DNA of 64,000 nt from Streptomyces caeruleatus (lineage in GTDB: Bacteria; Actinomycetota; Actinomycetes; Streptomycetales; Streptomycetaceae), in the NCBI RefSeq assembly GCF_001514235.1, contig NZ_KQ948947.1, positions 40,581-104,580 on the forward strand, given 5' to 3'. Every line of letters starts with the position of its first letter. The stretch's first letter is position 1. A program made the translations under genes and the position numbers. Below are positions 36,381-44,442 of the stretch, piece after piece. Below the pieces are notes generated by a model. It did no database searches, was not told where the DNA came from, and saw nothing but the letters and a program-made list of their open reading frames with translations.

Positions 36381-36505
36381 GGTGCTCTCTTCATTACGAC
36401 GACGGGCGACGAAGCGAGGCGCTTCACAGCGAATGCTTCAGCGTACCGGCGGGGGATCCCCCTCAACCAAATCGGTTGCCCTCTGTGGACCGCTCATCAC
36501 GCTTG

Positions 36506-36543
36506 TTGACAATCGTTTCCAATTTTGCTGAAAATGACTGTCA
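36506..36543 (+). promoter_or_regulatory. Two Zur boxes over the znuA promoter
   Basis: Two 15-bp Zur-like sites: TGACAATCGTTTCCA (36507-36521) and TGAAAATGACTGTCA (36529-36543), both close to the streptomycete pattern TGAnAATnATTnTCA. TTGACA at 36506-36511 with a -10-like TGAAAA at 36529-36534 (17-bp spacing) gives a promoter fully covered by the boxes. Confidence 0.85.
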
Positions 36544-37517
36544 TGAACGTACGACGACATCACATATCCGGGCTCGCCCTGGCGGCCGTCACCGCTCTCG
36601 GTGCCGGCACGCTGTCCGCCTGCTCCTCGGACAGCGCGGCCGCGGGCAACACGGACAAGTTCGACGTCGTCGCGTCGTTCTACCCCATGGCCTTCCTCGC
36701 CGAGCAGATAGGCGGCGGCCATGTGAACGTCACCAGTCTGACCGAACCCGGCCAGGAGCCGCACGACCTGGAGATCAGCGCCCAGCAGCGGGCGCAGCTG
36801 GAGGACTCCGACGCCGCCCTCTACCTCAAGGGTCTCCAGCCGTCCGTCGACGAGACCGTCGAGCAGTCGGGCCTCAAGACGAAGATCGACGCCGCGACCC
36901 TCACCAAGCTGGAGGACCACGGCGACGTCGAGCACGAGCACGAGGGCGAGGAGGCGCACTCCGAGGAGGAGGGGCACTCCGAGGAGGAGGGGCACGCCCT
37001 CGACCCGCACGTCTGGCTCGACCCGGTGAAGTACGCCGAGATCGCCAAGGGCGTCGGCACCGCCTTCGAGAAGGCGGACCCGGATCACGCGGCCGACTAC
37101 AAGAAGAACACCGAGGCGCTGGTCAAGAAGCTCGACGGCCTGAACACGCAGTTCACGGACGGCCTGAAGAACACGAAGACCAAGGTCTTCTTCACCAACC
37201 ACGCCGCCTTCGGCTACCTCGCCGAGCGCTACGGCCTCACCCAGGAGGCCATTTCCGGCGTCGACCCGGACAGCGAGCCCAGCCCGGCCCGGATCAAGAA
37301 GCTCCAGCAGGAGGCCAAGGCCGACGGCGTCACCACCGTCTTCTACGAGACACTGGTCTCCGACAAGACCGCGAAGACCCTCGCGAACGACGCGGGCCTC
37401 AAGACGGACGTCCTCGACCCCCTTGAGGGCATCACCGACAAGTCCAAGGGCGACGACTACTTCGAGGTCATGGAGTCCAACCTCACGGCCCTGAAGACGG
37501 CCCTGGGAGCCAAGTGA
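36543..37517 (+). CDS. znuA: Zinc ABC transporter substrate-binding lipoprotein
   Basis: 324-residue surface lipoprotein: signal peptide with lipobox LSAC (Cys27), the cluster A-I metal-binding fold (VVASFYPMAFLAEQIGG, LTEPGQEPHDLEIS), a His/Glu-rich loop (HEHEGEEAHSEEEGHSEEEGH region, about 123-145) and the ligands in DPHVWLDP, FTNHAAFGYLAERYGL and FYETLVSDKTAKTLA. I choose ATG 36543, which follows directly on the second Zur box. There is no ribosome site, so the message may be leaderless; ATG 36534 and TTG 36525 lie inside the Zur box region. Confidence 0.93.
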   Translation: MNVRRHHISGLALAAVTALGAGTLSACSSDSAAAGNTDKFDVVASFYPMAFLAEQIGGGHVNVTSLTEPGQEPHDLEISAQQRAQLEDSDAALYLKGLQPSVDETVEQSGLKTKIDAATLTKLEDHGDVEHEHEGEEAHSEEEGHSEEEGHALDPHVWLDPVKYAEIAKGVGTAFEKADPDHAADYKKNTEALVKKLDGLNTQFTDGLKNTKTKVFFTNHAAFGYLAERYGLTQEAISGVDPDSEPSPARIKKLQQEAKADGVTTVFYETLVSDKTAKTLANDAGLKTDVLDPLEGITDKSKGDDYFEVMESNLTALKTALGAK

Positions 37518-37539
37518 GCCACACCCTACGGAGGACGGC

Positions 37540-38334
37540 ATGACCGAGCCCGTCAAGCCTGCCGATCCCGTCGAGCCCGTCATCTCCCTGCGCGGCGTCC
37601 GCGCCGAGCTGGGCTCACGCCCCGTCCTGCGCGGCATCGACCTCACCGTGGACCGCGGTGAGGTCGTCGCGCTGCTCGGCGCCAACGGCTCGGGCAAGTC
37701 GACCGCCGTGCGCAGCATCATCGGCCAGGTGCCGGTCAGCGCGGGCGAGATCGAGCTGTTCGGCACCCCGCGGGCCCGGTTCCGCGACTGGGCGCGGCTG
37801 GGCTACGTCCCGCAGCGCACGACGGCCGCGGGCGGCGTCCCCGCCACGGTCGGCGAGGTCGTCTCCTCGGGCCGCCTCTCCCGCACCCGCTTCGGCGTCT
37901 TCCGCAAGGCCGACCACGCGGCCGTACGGCGCGCCCTGGAGCTGGTCGGCATGGCGGACCGCGTGAAGGACTCGGTCAGCGCCCTTTCCGGCGGCCAGCA
38001 CCAGCGGGTGCTGATCGCCCGCGCGCTCGCCTCCGAACCCGAACTGCTGATCATGGACGAGCCGATGGCGGGTGTGGACCTGGCCAGCCAGGAGGTGCTC
38101 GCGCAGACGCTCAGGGAGCAGGTCGCGGCCGGCTCGACGGTTCTGCTCGTGCTCCACGAACTCGGGCCGCTGGAGCCCCTGATCGACCGGGCGGTCGTCC
38201 TGCGCGACGGCTGCGTGCTGCACGACGGCCCGCCGCCGAAGGCCGTCGGCCAGCACGCGCTGCCCGGCCACGACCACGTACACCCGCACGCGGCCCACGA
38301 CGCCGAACCGATCCGGACGGGGCTGCTCAGCTGA
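37540..38334 (+). CDS. znuC: Zinc ABC transporter ATPase
   Basis: 264-residue ABC ATPase: Walker A GANGSGKST, Q-loop (YVPQRTT), signature ALSGGQHQRVLIARALA, Walker B LLIMDEPMAGVD, and H-loop VLHELG. A His-rich C-terminus (GHDHVHPHAAHDAEP) could bind zinc. GGAGG lies upstream of the ATG. Its stop overlaps the permease start (TGATG). Confidence 0.95.
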   Translation: MTEPVKPADPVEPVISLRGVRAELGSRPVLRGIDLTVDRGEVVALLGANGSGKSTAVRSIIGQVPVSAGEIELFGTPRARFRDWARLGYVPQRTTAAGGVPATVGEVVSSGRLSRTRFGVFRKADHAAVRRALELVGMADRVKDSVSALSGGQHQRVLIARALASEPELLIMDEPMAGVDLASQEVLAQTLREQVAAGSTVLLVLHELGPLEPLIDRAVVLRDGCVLHDGPPPKAVGQHALPGHDHVHPHAAHDAEPIRTGLLS

Positions 38335-39236
38335 TGGACTTCCTGAACTACGACTTCATGCAGCGGGCGCTGCTCGCCGCGGTCCTGGTCGGCATCACGG
38401 CCCCCGCCGTGGGCATCTACCTGGTCCAGCGCCGCCAGGCCCTGATGGGCGACGGCATCGGCCACGTCGCGATGACGGGCGTGGGCCTGGGCTTCCTGCT
38501 CTCCTGGTCCCCGGTATGGATGGCGACCCTGGTGTCGGTCCTCGGCGCGGTCCTGATGGAACTGATCCGCTGGTACGGCCGCACGCGCGGCGACATCGCC
38601 CTCGCGATGCTCTTCTACGGCGGTATGGCCGGCGGCGTGATGTTCATCAACCTCGCGCCGAACGGCTCGAACGCCAACCTGACGTCGTACCTCTTCGGCT
38701 CCCTGTCGACGGTGTCGGAGTCCGACGTGACGGCGATCATCCTGCTGGCGGCCTTCGTGGTCCTGGTCACCCTCGGTCTGCGCCGCCAGTTGTTCGCGGT
38801 CAGCCAGGACGAGGAGTTCGCGCGGGTCACCGGCCTCCCGGTCCGAGCCCTGAACCTCCTCACGGCGATCACCGCGGCGGTGACGGTGACGGTGGCGATG
38901 CGCGTGGTCGGCCTGTTGCTGGTGAGCGCGCTGATGGTGGTGCCGGTGGCGGCCGCCCAGCAGCTCACCCGGAGCTTCGCGGCGACGTTCGCCATCGCCG
39001 TGGCGATCGGCATCACGGTGACGATCGGCGGCACGGTCACGTCGTACTACCAGGACGTCCCGCCCGGCGCGACGATCGTCCTGCTGACCATCGGCGCGTT
39101 CATCGCGCTGACCGCGCTGGCGACCCCGCTGGCCCGGCGCAGGGCCCGTGCCCTGGCCGCCGCGCAGCCCTCCGGGGACCCGGCGGAGTGTGCGATTCCG
39201 GCCAGCCGGGACGCCGCGGGCAAGGTCGGCGTCTGA
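38334..39236 (+). CDS. znuB: Zinc ABC transporter permease
   Basis: 300-residue membrane protein of the ABC-3 family with about eight helices (QRALLAAVLVGITAPAVGIYLVQRRQALMGDGIGHVAMTG at the N-terminus shown in parts: GITAPAVGIYLVQRRQALMG). It completes the ZnuABC importer. Translation is coupled to znuC by a 1-nt overlap (TGATG). Confidence 0.95.
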   Translation: MDFLNYDFMQRALLAAVLVGITAPAVGIYLVQRRQALMGDGIGHVAMTGVGLGFLLSWSPVWMATLVSVLGAVLMELIRWYGRTRGDIALAMLFYGGMAGGVMFINLAPNGSNANLTSYLFGSLSTVSESDVTAIILLAAFVVLVTLGLRRQLFAVSQDEEFARVTGLPVRALNLLTAITAAVTVTVAMRVVGLLLVSALMVVPVAAAQQLTRSFAATFAIAVAIGITVTIGGTVTSYYQDVPPGATIVLLTIGAFIALTALATPLARRRARALAAAQPSGDPAECAIPASRDAAGKVGV

Positions 39237-39295
39237 CCGCTGGCAGACCGGGCTGGCACAATGGCCCGGCAAGTGCAGACGTGAGGAGGCAACCG

Positions 39296-39706
39296 GTGAC
39301 AGTCGCTGGACCGCCCGTAAAGGGCCGCGCGACTCGACAGCGGGCCGCCGTGGCGGCGGCCCTTGACGAGGTCGACGAGTTCCGCAGCGCGCAGGATCTC
39401 CACGACATGCTCAAGCACAAGGGCGACTCGGTCGGGCTCACCACGGTCTACCGCACCCTGCAGTCCCTCGCCGACGCCGGTGAGGTCGACGTCCTGCGCA
39501 CCGCCGACGGCGAGTCCGTCTACCGCCGCTGCTCGACCGGCGAGCACCACCACCACCTCGTCTGCCGCGTCTGCGGCAAGGCGGTCGAGGTCGAGGGGCC
39601 GGCGGTCGAGAAGTGGGCCGACGCGATTGCGGCGGAGCACGGCTTCGTGAACGTGGCCCACACGGTGGAGATCTTCGGCACGTGTGCGGACTGCTCCGCG
39701 CCCTGA
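39296..39706 (+). CDS. zur: Zinc uptake repressor, Fur family
   Basis: 136-residue Fur-family regulator: HTH (LTTVYRTLQSLADAGEVDVL), regulatory zinc ligands in YRRCSTGEHHHHLVCRVCGKAVEVE and the structural CxxC pairs (CRVC and CADC). GTG 39296 is preceded by GAGGAGG. Placed 59 bp after znuB, it is probably co-transcribed and closes the loop by binding the boxes at 36507-36543 when zinc is sufficient. Confidence 0.95.
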   Translation: MTVAGPPVKGRATRQRAAVAAALDEVDEFRSAQDLHDMLKHKGDSVGLTTVYRTLQSLADAGEVDVLRTADGESVYRRCSTGEHHHHLVCRVCGKAVEVEGPAVEKWADAIAAEHGFVNVAHTVEIFGTCADCSAP

Positions 39707-39712
39707 CGGATT

Positions 39713-39913
39713 CCGCCCCCGCCGCCCCTACCCGTCCCGTCCCTGGGGGCTGCGCCCCCAGACCCCCGCTTCGGCCCTTCGGGCCTCGTCCTCAAACGCC
39801 GGACGGGCTGAAAGATCCAGCCCCGGCCCGGCAAATCCAGCCCCTCCGGCGTTTGAGGAGCGGGGTCTGGGGCGGAGCCCCAGAAGGATGGGACGGGTAG
39901 GGGCGGCGGGGGC
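39713..39913. repeat. Long palindromic intergenic repeat, copy 1
   Basis: About 200 bp forming nested hairpins: outer arms CCCCCGCCGCCCCTACCCGTCC (in two parts CCCCCGCCGCC and CCTACCCGTCC) against GGACGGGTAGG and GGCGGCGGGGG, inner arms CTGGGGGCTGCGCCCCCAG and CAAACGCCGGA/TCCGGCGTTTG. A second copy is at 62168-62414. It lies between zur and the convergent membrane protein gene and can act as a bidirectional terminator. Confidence 0.88.
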
Positions 39914-39928
39914 GAATCCAGGTGGGGG

Positions 39929-40447
39929 TCAGAGGCGGGGCAGGTGGTGGTCCAGCAGGGCGCGCAAGCGGTCCACGTCGGCCGGGTCCGCGGCACCCCG
40001 CTTGGGAAGGACCTCCACGAGCAGGACGTTCGGGTCCCGGCTGAGAAGGACCAGGTGGTCGCGGGTCTCCCGGTACCCCCGGAACACCGACCAGCGCTGG
40101 GCCAGCGTCATATGGTCCGTGACCGTGGTGACCCCCGTGTCACTGACGGTCGTGCGATACCCGCCCTGCCAGGAGACCGTCCGCAGCCCGTGATGGGCCT
40201 GCACATGCGGGATCCCCCAGATCGCGGCGGCGCACATCAAGCTGAGCACGGCCGACAACGGCCATCCCGACATCACCTGGCTGACGGTGAGCAAGACGAA
40301 CAGCGCGACCAGAGCCCAGCGCAGCAGGTGCAGTCGACGTATGCGCTCCCGCACGAGGACCGCCTTGAGAAAGTCTTCGCGCGCAGGCTGGTACGCCAAC
40401 TCGACGGCGTCCGCGCCCGGAATGATGTCCCGCCCCTGGTGATCCAT
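39929..40447 (-). CDS. YcxB-like membrane protein
   Basis: 172-residue protein: a cytoplasmic N-terminus (VELAYQPAREDFLKAVL), two close membrane helices (about 42-78) and a C-terminal YcxB-like domain (YRTTVSDTGVTTVTDHMTLAQRWSVFRGYRETRDHLVLLS). This domain resembles PH-like folds found in small bacterial membrane proteins of unknown role. The ATG at 40447 has no clear ribosome site. Confidence 0.75.
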   Translation of the reverse strand: MDHQGRDIIPGADAVELAYQPAREDFLKAVLVRERIRRLHLLRWALVALFVLLTVSQVMSGWPLSAVLSLMCAAAIWGIPHVQAHHGLRTVSWQGGYRTTVSDTGVTTVTDHMTLAQRWSVFRGYRETRDHLVLLSRDPNVLLVEVLPKRGAADPADVDRLRALLDHHLPRL

Positions 40448-40487
40448 GGGCGGAACCCTAACGCCCCGCCCACGCCACCGACCGCCC

Positions 40488-41321
40488 TCAGTCCTGCCGG
40501 CCCTCCATGGCCAGCAACTCCTCGTTCGGGATGGCCCCGCCGAACCGCCGGTCGCGGGAGGCGAACTCGAGGCACGCCCGCCACAGGTCACGCCGGTCGA
40601 AGTCCGGCCACAGCACGTCCTGGAAGACCATCTCGGCGTAAGCGCTCTGCCAGAGAAGGTAGTTGGAGGTGCGCTGCTCACCGCTCGGACGCAGGAACAG
40701 GTCCACGTCCGGCATGTCCGGGTAGTACATGTACTTGGCGAACGTCTTCTCGTTGACCTTGGACGGGTCCAGCCGCCCGGCCCGCACGTCCTCCGCCAAC
40801 GCCTGCGCCGCGTCCGCGATCTCGGCCCGCCCGCCGTAGTTCATGCAGAAGTACAACGTCAGCTTGTCGTTGTCCTTGGTCTGCTCCTGGGCGACCTGAA
40901 GCTCCTTGGCGACCGACTTCCACAGCTTGGGCATCCGGCCGACCCACCGCACCCGGATCCCCAGCTCGTCGAGCTGATCACGGGTCTTGCGGATGAAGTC
41001 ACGGTTGAAGTTCATCAGGAAGCGCACCTCGTCGGGCGAGCGCTTCCAGTTCTCGGTGGAGAAGGCGTACAGGGAGATCGCCCCCACACCCATCTCGACC
41101 GCGCCCTGGAGCACGTCCAGCACCCGTTCGGCACCGACCTTGTGCCCCTCGGTACGCGGCAGTCCCCGCTCCTTGGCCCAGCGGCCGTTGCCGTCCATGA
41201 CGATCGCCACATGCTTCGGGATCAGCTCACCGGGAAGCTTCGGCGGACGGGCGCCGGACGGGTGCGGCTCCGGCGCCCTGTACTCGCGTCGCCGACGCCC
41301 CAGGAACCCACTCACGGCCAT
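40488..41321 (-). CDS. uppS: Isoprenyl transferase (undecaprenyl diphosphate synthase)
   Basis: 277-residue cis-prenyltransferase making the lipid carrier for cell wall synthesis. Motifs: HVAIVMDGNGRWAKERGLPRTEGH (catalytic Asp), YAFSTENWKRSPDEV, and LFLRPSGEQRTSNYLLWQSAYAEM. It lies 24 bp after recO on the same strand, so the two form an operon, as in other streptomycetes. Confidence 0.96.
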   Translation of the reverse strand: MAVSGFLGRRRREYRAPEPHPSGARPPKLPGELIPKHVAIVMDGNGRWAKERGLPRTEGHKVGAERVLDVLQGAVEMGVGAISLYAFSTENWKRSPDEVRFLMNFNRDFIRKTRDQLDELGIRVRWVGRMPKLWKSVAKELQVAQEQTKDNDKLTLYFCMNYGGRAEIADAAQALAEDVRAGRLDPSKVNEKTFAKYMYYPDMPDVDLFLRPSGEQRTSNYLLWQSAYAEMVFQDVLWPDFDRRDLWRACLEFASRDRRFGGAIPNEELLAMEGRQD

Positions 41322-41345
41322 GTGCTTCTCGTCTCCTCTTACCGC

Positions 41346-42092
41346 TTACTTTTCCACGTACCGAAGCGAGCGCAGCCCGCGCTCCAGATGCCAGTGCAGA
41401 TAGGCGGACACCAGCCCGCTGCCCTCCCGGACGTGCCGCGCCTCGCAGGCGTCGGCCGTGTCCCAGTCTCCCGTAAGCAGCGCACCGAGCAGTTCGAGGG
41501 TCTGCGGTGACGGTACGACGCTACCGGGCACCCGGCAGTCGACGCAGACCGAGCCCCCGGAGGCCACGGAGAAGAAGCGGTTCGGTCCGGGCAGGCCGCA
41601 CTTCGCGCAGTCGCTGAAGCTGGGGGCGTAGCCGTTGACGGCGAGGGAGCGGAGCAGGAAGGCGTCGAGGACGAGGTGCGGGGCGTGCTCACCGCGGGAG
41701 AGCGTCCGCAGGGCCCCCACCAGCAGCAGGTACTGCTGGACCGCCGGCTCGCCCTCGTGGTCGGTGAACCGCTCGGCGGTCTCCAGCATGGCCGTCCCGG
41801 CGGTGTAGCGGGCGTAGTCGCTGACGATCCCGCCGCCGTACGGAGCGATGGTCTCGCTCTGCGTGCACAACGGCAGCCCGCGCCCGATCAGCTCGCTCCC
41901 CCGCGCGAAGAACTGCACGTCGACGTGGGAGAACGGTTCGAGCCGCGCCCCGAACTTCGACTTGGTCCGCCGCACCCCCCGAGCCACAGCCCGCACCCGC
42001 CCGTGCCCCCGCGTCAGCAACGTGATGATCCGGTCCGCTTCGCCCAGCTTCTGGGTGCGCAGGACGACGCCGTCATCCCGGAAGAGACTCAT
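41346..42092 (-). CDS. recO: DNA repair protein RecO
   Basis: 248-residue recombination mediator that loads RecA on SSB-coated DNA. It has an N-terminal OB fold (FRDDGVVLRTQKLGEADRIITLLTRGHGRVRAVARG) and the C-terminal zinc site (CAKCG, CVDC). ATG 42092 is preceded by GGCGGAGG; upstream codons are not conserved. It is co-transcribed with uppS. Confidence 0.95.
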   Translation of the reverse strand: MSLFRDDGVVLRTQKLGEADRIITLLTRGHGRVRAVARGVRRTKSKFGARLEPFSHVDVQFFARGSELIGRGLPLCTQSETIAPYGGGIVSDYARYTAGTAMLETAERFTDHEGEPAVQQYLLLVGALRTLSRGEHAPHLVLDAFLLRSLAVNGYAPSFSDCAKCGLPGPNRFFSVASGGSVCVDCRVPGSVVPSPQTLELLGALLTGDWDTADACEARHVREGSGLVSAYLHWHLERGLRSLRYVEK

Positions 42093-42147
42093 CGCACGCC
42101 TCCGCCCAGCCTCTGACTCATGGACCCATTCTCGCGTACGCCCGGAG

Positions 42148-42768
42148 TCAGCGGATGCGGTCGGGGTGGCTGATGGTGTTCCAGGGGGCCAGGTTCCATG
42201 GGCTGGAACGATTCTCCGGGTCCAGCAGCGCACGCAGATGCGCGTCGGCGGTCGCCTGCGGCGCCGGGAAACCGTCGTCCGCCGTCCCCCGCAGCCCCTC
42301 GCGCCAGACCTTCCGGCCGAGCAGGTAGTGAGCGGCGTACTCCTGCCAGGAGGCGTACGTCCCCACCACCGCCGGCACGATGTTCTTCAGGGCGGTCCAG
42401 GCGTCGGGCTCGTCGATCAGCCCGCACGCGAAGCCGCGGCGGGCGATGTCGACGTACAGCGCGGCGTCCCACGCGAGCGGCGAGACGCCGGTGACCCGGT
42501 AGGCCCGCGCCCGGTACCCGCTGCGCGACAGCTCGTCGAGCCGGCCGACCAGCTGCGCACGCGAGGTGATCTCCCACTGCTCGGCCAGCCAGCGCCGGGC
42601 CCCGTCGTCGTCGATCCGTGTGAACGGGTACAACGTGGTCCGCGAAGCACCCCGGTCCCTGCTCACCGGCGCGCTCAGCGACACCATCCACAGCTGGTGC
42701 GTGGTGAGCGGCACGGGGTAGCGGCGGGCGGCCTTGGGCCCTCTCCGTCTCCATCTCCACAAACCCAT
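42148..42768 (-). CDS. DUF1266 protein
   Basis: 206-residue protein with the DUF1266 layout: WEITSRAQLVGRLDELSRSG, AWDAALYVDIARRGFACGLIDEPDAWTAL, and WQEYAAHYLLGRKVWR. Function unknown. A basic N-terminus (MGLWRWRRRGPKAARR) follows the chosen ATG 42768. It lies 55 bp upstream of recO in the same direction and may share its transcript. Confidence 0.8.
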   Translation of the reverse strand: MGLWRWRRRGPKAARRYPVPLTTHQLWMVSLSAPVSRDRGASRTTLYPFTRIDDDGARRWLAEQWEITSRAQLVGRLDELSRSGYRARAYRVTGVSPLAWDAALYVDIARRGFACGLIDEPDAWTALKNIVPAVVGTYASWQEYAAHYLLGRKVWREGLRGTADDGFPAPQATADAHLRALLDPENRSSPWNLAPWNTISHPDRIR

Positions 42769-42817
42769 GCCGCCGCACCCTACGGGACGGCCCCCGGACC
42801 CAGGGCCCGTCCCTGGG

Positions 42818-43033
42818 TCAAGGAACCTCACCCCGACTTCGTGCGTTCGCGTACGCGGTCGCCGCGCGCAGCCGTTCGGCGGGGCTGGCCGTACGGACGA
42901 CCCCGGGCTCGGCGTCCCATTCCTTGCCGCCGCCGTACGGTCTGAGTTGGACGTACGGTCCCTCGTGTCCCATGACGATGCCGATTCTTCCGTTGCGCGT
43001 ATCGACGACGTACGACCCGATCGGTGGCTTCAT
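42818..43033 (-). CDS. Small conserved protein of the WhiJ-like cluster
   Basis: 71-residue protein (IGSYVVDTRNGRIGIVMGHEGPYVQLRP). It is a paralogue of the N-terminal half of the 9507-9932 protein. Its start overlaps the stop of the 43030-43236 gene (ATGA). Such small proteins accompany WhiJ-like XRE and DUF397 genes in streptomycetes; role unknown. Confidence 0.78.
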   Translation of the reverse strand: MKPPIGSYVVDTRNGRIGIVMGHEGPYVQLRPYGGGKEWDAEPGVVRTASPAERLRAATAYANARSRGEVP

Positions 43034-43236
43034 CGCAGTGCCGCCGCGAGGCGCTGCGCGGTCTCGACCGAACACCGGCCCAATTCGACGAGCGGGCAAG
43101 GGGCTTCACGCGCAAGACTCGCCGGGTCGATCCGGAGTGTCGGGAGCGTAATTCCTGCCTTCTGCAGCACCGCCCGCAATTCCTTCACTGCTTCCTCCGC
43201 TTCTTCGACGCAGTGCGCCGAGTGTCGTGCCGTCAC
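43030..43236 (-). CDS. Small conserved protein, first gene of a two-gene unit
   Basis: 68-residue, mainly helical protein (CVEEAEEAVKELRAVLQKAGITLPTLRIDPA). GTG 43236 has GAGGGGG 7 nt upstream; the GTG at 43242 is too close to it. It is translationally coupled to the next gene and divergent from the XRE regulator. No known domain. Confidence 0.7.
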   Translation of the reverse strand: MTARHSAHCVEEAEEAVKELRAVLQKAGITLPTLRIDPASLAREAPCPLVELGRCSVETAQRLAAALR

Positions 43237-43351
43237 GGTCACTCCCCCTCTATTTGGGTTTCACTCATTTCATCTCCATCCTGACCTGCGACGCCTACAC
43301 TCTGCAGGAGTCTGTGCCCTACAAGTGCGGGGAAGTGCAAGGGGGTTGGCC

Positions 43352-44185
43352 ATGGCCAATGCTTCACGTCAGGCGGCGTGGGAGTTCTTCGGCGCGGAAC
43401 TGAAGCGGCGGAGGGAGGATGCGGGGCTCACTCAGGTGGAACTGGGGGCTCGGGTATTTGTCTCCGGCGGATACATCGGCCAGTTCGAACAGGCGATCCG
43501 AAAACCCCAATTGGACGTGGCGCAGAGGATTGACGAGTCGCTGCAAACCGACGGTATTTTCGAGCGGCTTTGGCGAAAGCTCATCAAGGAGCAGCCGTAC
43601 ACGGAGTACTTCGCGCATGTGGTGGAGCTGGAACGGCTGGCGACAGAGATCTGCGAGTACGCGCCGATGGTGGTGCCTGGGCTCCTTCAGACCCCGGAGT
43701 ACGCGCGGGCGGTGTTCCTGGCGAACAATCCGTTCGCCACCGACGAGTACATCGAGGAGTTGGTCAGAGGCCGCATGGACCGGGCCCGGATCCTCAAGGA
43801 CGCTACACGACCCGTGTATTGGGCGGTCCTGCACGAGACGTCCCTCCGCGTCCCGGTTGGCGGCCCGGAGGTCATGGCCCGCCAACTCGACCGCATCGCG
43901 GCTCTGATGCGGGAGCGCACGGTGCTGGTCCAGGTGCTGCCGTTCACCGCTGGGGCGCACGCGCAGATGGGCAAGATGATGAAGCTCATGGAGTTCGAGG
44001 ACGCTCCGCCAACTGTCTATACAGAAGGCGTGTTTTCGGGGACTTTGCTGGACGATCCGGCCGTGGTGAAGCGAACCCAGGCGCATTACGATCTCCTCAG
44101 GGCCACCGCACTGTCGCGGGAAGACTCCCTGGCCCTGATCGAGTCGGTGGCGGAGGACTACAGACGATGCGAGCGTACGACCTGA
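43352..44185 (+). CDS. XRE-family (WhiJ-like, Scr1/DUF5753) regulator
   Basis: 277-residue regulator. N-terminal HTH about 14-68 (FGAELKRRREDAGLTQVELGARVFVSGGYIGQFEQAIRKP), then the DUF5753 domain (YAPMVVPGLLQTPEYARAVF, WAVLHETSLRVPVGG, VLVQVLPFTAGAH). Such proteins pair with small DUF397 proteins in developmental control. AAGGGGG precedes the ATG. The 3' end overlaps the DUF397 gene by 19 nt. Confidence 0.9.
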   Translation: MANASRQAAWEFFGAELKRRREDAGLTQVELGARVFVSGGYIGQFEQAIRKPQLDVAQRIDESLQTDGIFERLWRKLIKEQPYTEYFAHVVELERLATEICEYAPMVVPGLLQTPEYARAVFLANNPFATDEYIEELVRGRMDRARILKDATRPVYWAVLHETSLRVPVGGPEVMARQLDRIAALMRERTVLVQVLPFTAGAHAQMGKMMKLMEFEDAPPTVYTEGVFSGTLLDDPAVVKRTQAHYDLLRATALSREDSLALIESVAEDYRRCERTT

Positions 44186-44442
44186 GCAACGCCCGGTGGC
44201 GCAAGAGCACCTACAGCGGCGGCGCAGGCGGGGAGGACTGCATCGAGGTCGCCTACGACTTCCCCGGCGCCGCCCGCTGGCGCAAGAGCAGCTACAGCAA
44301 CGGCGACGGCGGGAACTGCGTCGAGGTAGCCGACGGCATCCCCGGCGCAGTCCCCGTCCGAGACAGCAAACTCTGCTCGGACAGCCCCGTACTCCTCTTC
44401 CCCGCGCCCGCCTGGCAGGGCTTCGTCACGTCTCTGCGGTGA
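44167..44442 (+). CDS. DUF397 protein with a doubled domain
   Basis: 91-residue protein with two tandem DUF397 motifs: ARWRKSTYSGGAGGEDCIEVAYDFPG and ARWRKSSYSNGDGGNCVEVADGIPG, followed by VPVRDSKL. Single-domain versions are usual. DUF397 proteins antagonise or assist the adjacent WhiJ-like regulator. The start lies inside the regulator's 3' end, and the stop region overlaps the convergent membrane protein gene by 17 nt. Confidence 0.9.
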   Translation: MRAYDLSNARWRKSTYSGGAGGEDCIEVAYDFPGAARWRKSSYSNGDGGNCVEVADGIPGAVPVRDSKLCSDSPVLLFPAPAWQGFVTSLR

